From: JAJPXC01 sp964628905
Lineage (GTDB): Bacteria; Bacteroidota; Bacteroidia; Bacteroidales; Muribaculaceae
DNA: 43,016 nucleotides
Reading direction: 5' to 3'
Assembly (NCBI GenBank): GCA_964628905.1
Contig: CAZVNS010000016.1
Coordinates: 1 to 43,016, forward strand
In this document: piece by piece, positions 38,971-43,016 of the stretch
Layout: every line of letters begins with the position of its first letter
How positions within the stretch are numbered: position 1 is the first letter of the stretch
Position numbers and translations under genes: made by a program
Notes under the pieces: model-generated
What the model was told of the DNA's origin: nothing
Database searches by the model: none
What the model saw: the letters and a program-made list of their open reading frames with translations, nothing else

Positions 38971-39750
38971 ATGCAGAGGGTACTATTCCACTCCACAATC
39001 TTCGGACCGATACACTCACGCCGCCTTGGCACGTCGTTGGGCATCAACCTCAGTCCCAACGACGGCAAGGTGTGCACCTTCGACTGCCTGTACTGCGAGG
39101 CCGGCTACAACGCCCAAGGCCCCGGCACCACCGGCCTGCCCACGCGCCAGCAAGTGGCAGCGCAGCTCGAAGAGAAGTTGCGGCAGATGCGCGCCGATGG
39201 CCAGAACCTTGACGTAATCACATTCTCAGGCAACGGCGAGCCCACGGCTCACCCGCAGTTTGAGGGGATAATCGACGACATCATAGCCTTGCGCGACCGC
39301 TATTACCCAAACGTCAAGATATCGGTGCTCAGCAACTCCACCCAGCTCCATCGCCCTGAGGTGCAGCAAGCCCTGCGCCGAGTCGACAACAACATCGTGA
39401 AGCTCGACTCAGCCCTCGACTCGACCATACGCATCCTCGACCGCCCCACATCGCTGCGCTTCAACGCCGACGAAGTCATCGGCCAGCTTGCGCAGTTCGG
39501 CCCGCAGTGCATCGTCCAGACCATGATCCTTCGAGGCACCGACGACGAGGGTCATCCCGTTGACAACACCACCGATGCCGAGATTGACGCTCTGATCGAT
39601 GCCTACCGGCGCATCAACCCCAAGGAAGTGATGCTCTACTCCATCGATCGCAAAACCCCGGCGCGCAACCTCAGCAAAGTAGACTCTGACGAGCTCCAAC
39701 GCATCGCCTACCGCATCCGCCGAGCCGGCATCGACGTCCAAGTAAGCTGA
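38971..39750 (+). CDS. Radical SAM protein
   Basis: A 259-residue radical SAM enzyme. The cluster motif CTFDCLYC (Cys35, Cys39, Cys42; CxxxCxxC) is preceded by FGPIHSRRLGTSLGINLSP, the hallmark of a family of unassigned radical SAM proteins (often of the FGPVPSRRLG type). TFSGNGEPTAHPQF forms the SAM-binding GGE-like region. It has no extra iron-sulfur domain. The start codon follows the frr stop without spacing, and the LD-carboxypeptidase gene begins 2 bases after its stop. The substrate is unknown. Confidence 0.92.
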   Translation: MQRVLFHSTIFGPIHSRRLGTSLGINLSPNDGKVCTFDCLYCEAGYNAQGPGTTGLPTRQQVAAQLEEKLRQMRADGQNLDVITFSGNGEPTAHPQFEGIIDDIIALRDRYYPNVKISVLSNSTQLHRPEVQQALRRVDNNIVKLDSALDSTIRILDRPTSLRFNADEVIGQLAQFGPQCIVQTMILRGTDDEGHPVDNTTDAEIDALIDAYRRINPKEVMLYSIDRKTPARNLSKVDSDELQRIAYRIRRAGIDVQVS

Positions 39751-39752
39751 CC

Positions 39753-40667
39753 ATGCCCACACACCCAATCATCACTCCCACGCCACTGCGGCCCGGCGAC
39801 ACCGTGGCCATCGTATCACCCGCAAGCAGCATCGACCCCGCGCTGGTCGACGGCGCTTGCCACACCCTCACGCAGATGGGCTTCACGCCCCGGGTCTACC
39901 CCCACGCCCTCACCCGCAGCGGCACATACTCCGCCTCGGCCGACGACCGCCTAAGCGACCTCACCCGCGCCCTTACTGACCCACAGGTCAGAGCCATACT
40001 CTGCTCACGCGGAGGGTATGGCGCAGTGCACCTGCTTGACCGTCTGAACCGACTCGACCTCACCACCGACCCCAAATGGCTCATAGGCTTCAGCGACATT
40101 TCAGCCCTCCACGGACTTATGCACTCCCAGGATATCATGTCAGTCCACGGCTCAATGGCAAAACAACTCGCCCTGGGGCCAGACGACCCCCTCAATCACG
40201 ACATGCTCTCCATCGTCACCGGTCACCAGCCCCGCCCCATCGCATGGAAGCCCACCGACTTAGCTATCCCCGGCACCGTCACCGCGCCCATGCTCGGCGG
40301 CAACCTCGCAGTAATCACCGCCCTGATCGACACCCCCTACGACCTCATCCGTCCCGGCACAATCCTCGTGATCGAAGACGTGGCCGAACCCATCTACAAA
40401 GTGGAGCGCATCATCTACCAGCTCCGGCTCAGCGGCAAACTTAGCCAGCTCGCCGGACTCATCGTAGGGCAGTTCACCGAATACCGCCCCGACCCCAACC
40501 ACCCCACCGTCGAGCAAATGCTCCGACCCTTACTCTCCCAACTCCCATACCCCGCGGCCACCAACGCCCCCATAGGCCACATCGACGGCAACCGCCCATG
40601 GGTCGAAGGCGCCACCACCACCCTGACCATCACCCCAGATCAAGCCTCCATCACACAGCACATATAA
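39753..40667 (+). CDS. LD-carboxypeptidase (S66 family)
   Basis: Cuts the terminal D-alanine from muropeptide tetrapeptides in peptidoglycan recycling. The 304-residue protein has LRPGDTVAIVSPAS at the start. The triad is Ser114 in GFSDIS, Glu208 in VIEDVAEP, and His276 in PIGHIDGN, with SRGGYGA (85-91) near the active site. No signal peptide is visible, so it is cytoplasmic, as in LdcA. It starts 2 bases after the radical SAM gene and ends 7 bases before the nuclease gene. Confidence 0.95.
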   Translation: MPTHPIITPTPLRPGDTVAIVSPASSIDPALVDGACHTLTQMGFTPRVYPHALTRSGTYSASADDRLSDLTRALTDPQVRAILCSRGGYGAVHLLDRLNRLDLTTDPKWLIGFSDISALHGLMHSQDIMSVHGSMAKQLALGPDDPLNHDMLSIVTGHQPRPIAWKPTDLAIPGTVTAPMLGGNLAVITALIDTPYDLIRPGTILVIEDVAEPIYKVERIIYQLRLSGKLSQLAGLIVGQFTEYRPDPNHPTVEQMLRPLLSQLPYPAATNAPIGHIDGNRPWVEGATTTLTITPDQASITQHI

Positions 40668-40674
40668 CCGCCCA

Positions 40675-41556
40675 ATGCCCCAACCCCGCAAAACTCCCCC
40701 AAAGCGAAAACAGCCCAGGCGCTCAAGCCGTAAGAAATTTGACATCAAGCGGCTGCTCAACCCCGTATCGATCATACCCATCATCGTCGTGGCTGCACTG
40801 GTCGGACTCATAATCTACGCCAACAACACCCGCACCGCCACCCCAACCATCACACCCGCCGACACCCCCGAAGGCTCCCTGCTCCAAGTCACCACCCCCA
40901 CCGACCTCGACCAGCAGCTGCTCGAATACACCGGCTTCCTCATCTCATTCAACACCACGCGCCACATCCCCAACTGGGTGAGTTGGGAACTCACCGCCGA
41001 CGAAGCCCGGGGCTCCGAACCCCGCAACAACACATTCATGGCCGACCCAGCCGTGCCTGGCAGCGCCGACCCCAAAGACTACCGACACTCAGGATTTGAC
41101 CGCGGACACATGGCCCCCGCAGGCGACATGAAGTGGAGCGAGCAAGCCATGAAAGAATCATTCTTCATGACCAACATCTGCCCCCAAGACAACAAACTCA
41201 ACACCGGAGCCTGGCGTCGCCTCGAAGAAAGCTGCCGCCGTTGGGCCATCCGCGACTCAGCAATCGTAATCGTCTGCGGCCCCGTGCCAACCGACCCCGT
41301 CGAACTCAAAATCGGCACCAACCAAGTATGGGTGCCAAAGCGATTCTTCAAAGCCGTAATCTCACCCTACGCCAACCCACCCCGAGGCATAGCATTCATA
41401 ATGCCCAACTCATACGTCAAAGGAGGCATCCAGAACACCGCCGTGCCAATCGATGAAGTAGAGCGGATCACCGGCTACGACCTATTCCCCGCACTCCCCG
41501 ACGACATCGAAACACAAATCGAATCGCAATGCAACTTCAACCAATGGAGCTACTGA
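40675..41556 (+). CDS. DNA/RNA non-specific endonuclease (NUC1 family)
   Basis: A 293-residue beta-beta-alpha-metal nuclease. A basic N-terminus (about 1-27) and one transmembrane helix (about 31-49) anchor it, so the catalytic domain probably faces the periplasm. The active-site motif is FDRGHMAPAGD (Asp142-Arg143-Gly144-His145, catalytic His145), followed by TNICPQDNKLN, whose asparagine binds the metal. Family members degrade single- and double-stranded nucleic acids for nutrition or defence. It overlaps the start of mnmE by 13 bases (or 28, if mnmE starts at 41529). Confidence 0.93.
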   Translation: MPQPRKTPPKRKQPRRSSRKKFDIKRLLNPVSIIPIIVVAALVGLIIYANNTRTATPTITPADTPEGSLLQVTTPTDLDQQLLEYTGFLISFNTTRHIPNWVSWELTADEARGSEPRNNTFMADPAVPGSADPKDYRHSGFDRGHMAPAGDMKWSEQAMKESFFMTNICPQDNKLNTGAWRRLEESCRRWAIRDSAIVIVCGPVPTDPVELKIGTNQVWVPKRFFKAVISPYANPPRGIAFIMPNSYVKGGIQNTAVPIDEVERITGYDLFPALPDDIETQIESQCNFNQWSY

Positions 41557-42995
41557 CCCCCGATACCATCTGCGCCATATCCACACCCCCAGGCATGGGG
41601 GGCATAGCCGTGATCCGCATCAGCGGTCCTCAGGCCATCGAAATCACCGACAAAGCGTGGCTGGGCAGCAAACTTGCCCATGCCAAATCACACACAGCTC
41701 ACTTGGGCATCGTAGTTGCCCACGACCAAAAACCCATCGACCAATGCGTAGCCACAGTCTACCACGCTCCCCACTCATACACCGGTGAAGACACCGTCGA
41801 GCTCTCAGTCCACGGATCCACCTACATCCAGCAGACCGTTGTCGGCCGCCTCTGCCAACTCGGAGCACGACTCGCCGAGCCTGGCGAATTCACACGCCGA
41901 GCATTCACCGCAGGCCGCATCGACCTCACACAGGCCGAAGCCATAGCCGACCTCATAAGCTCACGGTCACGGGCAGCCCACCGCATCGCCATGCAGCAAA
42001 TGCGCGGACAGATCACCACACGGCTCGACAACCTCCGACAGCAGCTCATCGACCTCGGCGCACTCCTCGAACTCGAGCTCGACTTCTCCGAAGAAGACGT
42101 ACAATTCGCCGACCGCACCCACCTGCTCAACCTTGCCCGCGACATCGACCGCGAAATCACCCACCTGCTCAACTCCTTCACCCGCGGATCAGCCATCAAA
42201 GAAGGCATCCCCGTAGCCATAGTCGGACCCACCAACGTAGGCAAATCCTCACTCCTCAACGCACTCGTAGGCGACGACCGAGCCATCGTCAGCGACATCC
42301 ACGGAACCACCCGCGACCTCATCGAAGACACAATCATCATCGGCGACTACCAATTCCGATTCATCGACACCGCCGGACTCCGCCAGACCCCCGACACCAT
42401 CGAAACCCTCGGCATTGAGCGCACCCACCGCGCCATCCACCGCGCCGCCATCGTAATCCAAGTCATCGACTCAACCCGCCCCGACACCGACATCCACATC
42501 GACCTCCCCCCTACAGCCACCCTCATCCGCGTCCACAACAAAGCCGACCTCGCCACCGACGCCGACACCAGCCCAAAAAATGAGCACCGAACGGACAACA
42601 ACCTTGCGCACCAAGCTCCCAGCCAACAACCCGCCGACATCCACCTCAGCGCCCTCACAGGCCAAGGCGTCGACCAACTACGCCAAGCCATACTCGCAGC
42701 CGCCGGTGACACCCCCGCCGACACCGAAATCCTCCTGACCAACATCCGTCAGCAGCAAGCCCTCCAGGCCGCCTCAGCCTCCCTCCACCGCATGATCGCC
42801 GGCCTCAAAGGCACACCATACCCCGACCCCAACTCCACCCCCGACACCCCCGCCGACCCAACCTCCCCACTCCCCGCCGACCTCATCGCCCAAGACCTCC
42901 GCGAAACCCTCCACCACCTCTCCACCCTCACCGGCGCCATCACCTCCGACACCCTCCTCCACACCATCTTCTCCCGCTTCTGCGTCGGAAAATAG
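41544..42995 (+). CDS. mnmE: tRNA modification GTPase MnmE
   Basis: With MnmG it modifies the wobble uridine of tRNAs (cmnm5U). The 483-residue protein has the N-terminal folate-binding domain (DTICAISTPPGMGGIAVIRISG). A helical domain follows, then a G domain with GPTNVGKSS (about 229-237), DIHGTTRD and DTAGLR, and the invariant C-terminal FCVGK. It is about 25-30 residues longer than usual, owing to two hydrophilic insertions, one after the NKAD motif and one rich in Pro/Asp/Thr before the last helices. An ATG at 41529 is possible, but the start at 41544 gives the usual N-terminus. It overlaps the nuclease gene. Confidence 0.96.
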   Translation: MELLTPDTICAISTPPGMGGIAVIRISGPQAIEITDKAWLGSKLAHAKSHTAHLGIVVAHDQKPIDQCVATVYHAPHSYTGEDTVELSVHGSTYIQQTVVGRLCQLGARLAEPGEFTRRAFTAGRIDLTQAEAIADLISSRSRAAHRIAMQQMRGQITTRLDNLRQQLIDLGALLELELDFSEEDVQFADRTHLLNLARDIDREITHLLNSFTRGSAIKEGIPVAIVGPTNVGKSSLLNALVGDDRAIVSDIHGTTRDLIEDTIIIGDYQFRFIDTAGLRQTPDTIETLGIERTHRAIHRAAIVIQVIDSTRPDTDIHIDLPPTATLIRVHNKADLATDADTSPKNEHRTDNNLAHQAPSQQPADIHLSALTGQGVDQLRQAILAAAGDTPADTEILLTNIRQQQALQAASASLHRMIAGLKGTPYPDPNSTPDTPADPTSPLPADLIAQDLRETLHHLSTLTGAITSDTLLHTIFSRFCVGK

Positions 42996-43014
42996 ACAAA
43001 CAAATCAGTTTGTC
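42995..43014 (+). terminator. Hairpin just after mnmE
   Basis: GACAAAC (42995-43001) and GTTTGTC (43008-43014) form a 7-bp stem overlapping the last base of the mnmE stop codon. The window ends before any T-run can be seen. Confidence 0.45.
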
Positions 43015-43016
43015 AA

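Overview
The window is a chromosome segment from a Bacteroidales bacterium, most likely a gut Muribaculaceae-type genome. This is inferred from three things. The promoters carry the Bacteroidetes -33 TTTG / -7 TAnnTTTG pattern. The gene families are typical of the phylum: DUF4348, DUF1573, a GYF_2 protein, a GGY-rich RluB-like enzyme, a SusA-type GH13 relic and a dihydroorotase next to polyprenol-phosphate-mannose synthase. The coding strands are moderately GC-rich and strongly C-biased. Most of the window is ordinary housekeeping DNA, interrupted by three degraded or repeat-rich stretches.

Layout. 1-2800: a 5'-incomplete hemerythrin/LuxR regulator, a gene-poor relic stretch, a CPBP membrane protease with a possible frameshifted tail, and a two-gene unit encoding a small membrane protein and a PH-like protein. 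2981-3265: a large nested inverted repeat immediately upstream of topA. 3278-11356: topA, an RluA-family pseudouridine synthase, a four-subunit 2-oxoacid:ferredoxin oxidoreductase operon split by tandem repeats, and dnaX. 11367-18406: small membrane and secreted proteins, an internally deleted GH13 amylase relic, pyrC, a polyprenol-phosphate glycosyltransferase, deoC, a DUF2752 protein, an orphan vsr and panB.

18407-21700: an AT-richer accessory stretch. It runs from a degenerate cobalamin-riboswitch-like sequence through tRNA-Leu(CAG), a long palindrome, a small secreted protein, a complete IS1634/IS4-type element with bipartite terminal repeats, and a relic of a second related transposase, to a CAT-anticodon tRNA. 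21938-26658: adk, hpt, an Lrp/AsnC regulator, mannose-1-phosphate guanylyltransferase and queF on the minus strand, then a truncated glycosyltransferase and a lipid kinase on the plus strand. 26899-31192: the RluB-like enzyme with a 19-copy GGY low-complexity domain, a frameshifted crcB/fluC, a DUF805 protein, tRNA-Pro(CGG) and metK. 31418-36377: a membrane protein, two DUF1573 proteins, meaB, rbfA and a LolC/FtsX-like permease. 36761-42995: an ECF sigma factor, a long AT-rich region with repeated GTTACA motifs, pyrH, frr, a radical SAM protein, an LD-carboxypeptidase, a DNA/RNA non-specific endonuclease and mnmE.

I saw no CRISPR array, prophage or obvious defence island. The strongest candidates for something undescribed are the nested inverted repeat upstream of topA, the GTTACA motif array between the ECF sigma gene and pyrH, the 10-bp-phased TCGA repeats near rbfA and after the RluB-like gene, and the riboswitch-like relic before tRNA-Leu. 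All are sequence observations with inferred functions.
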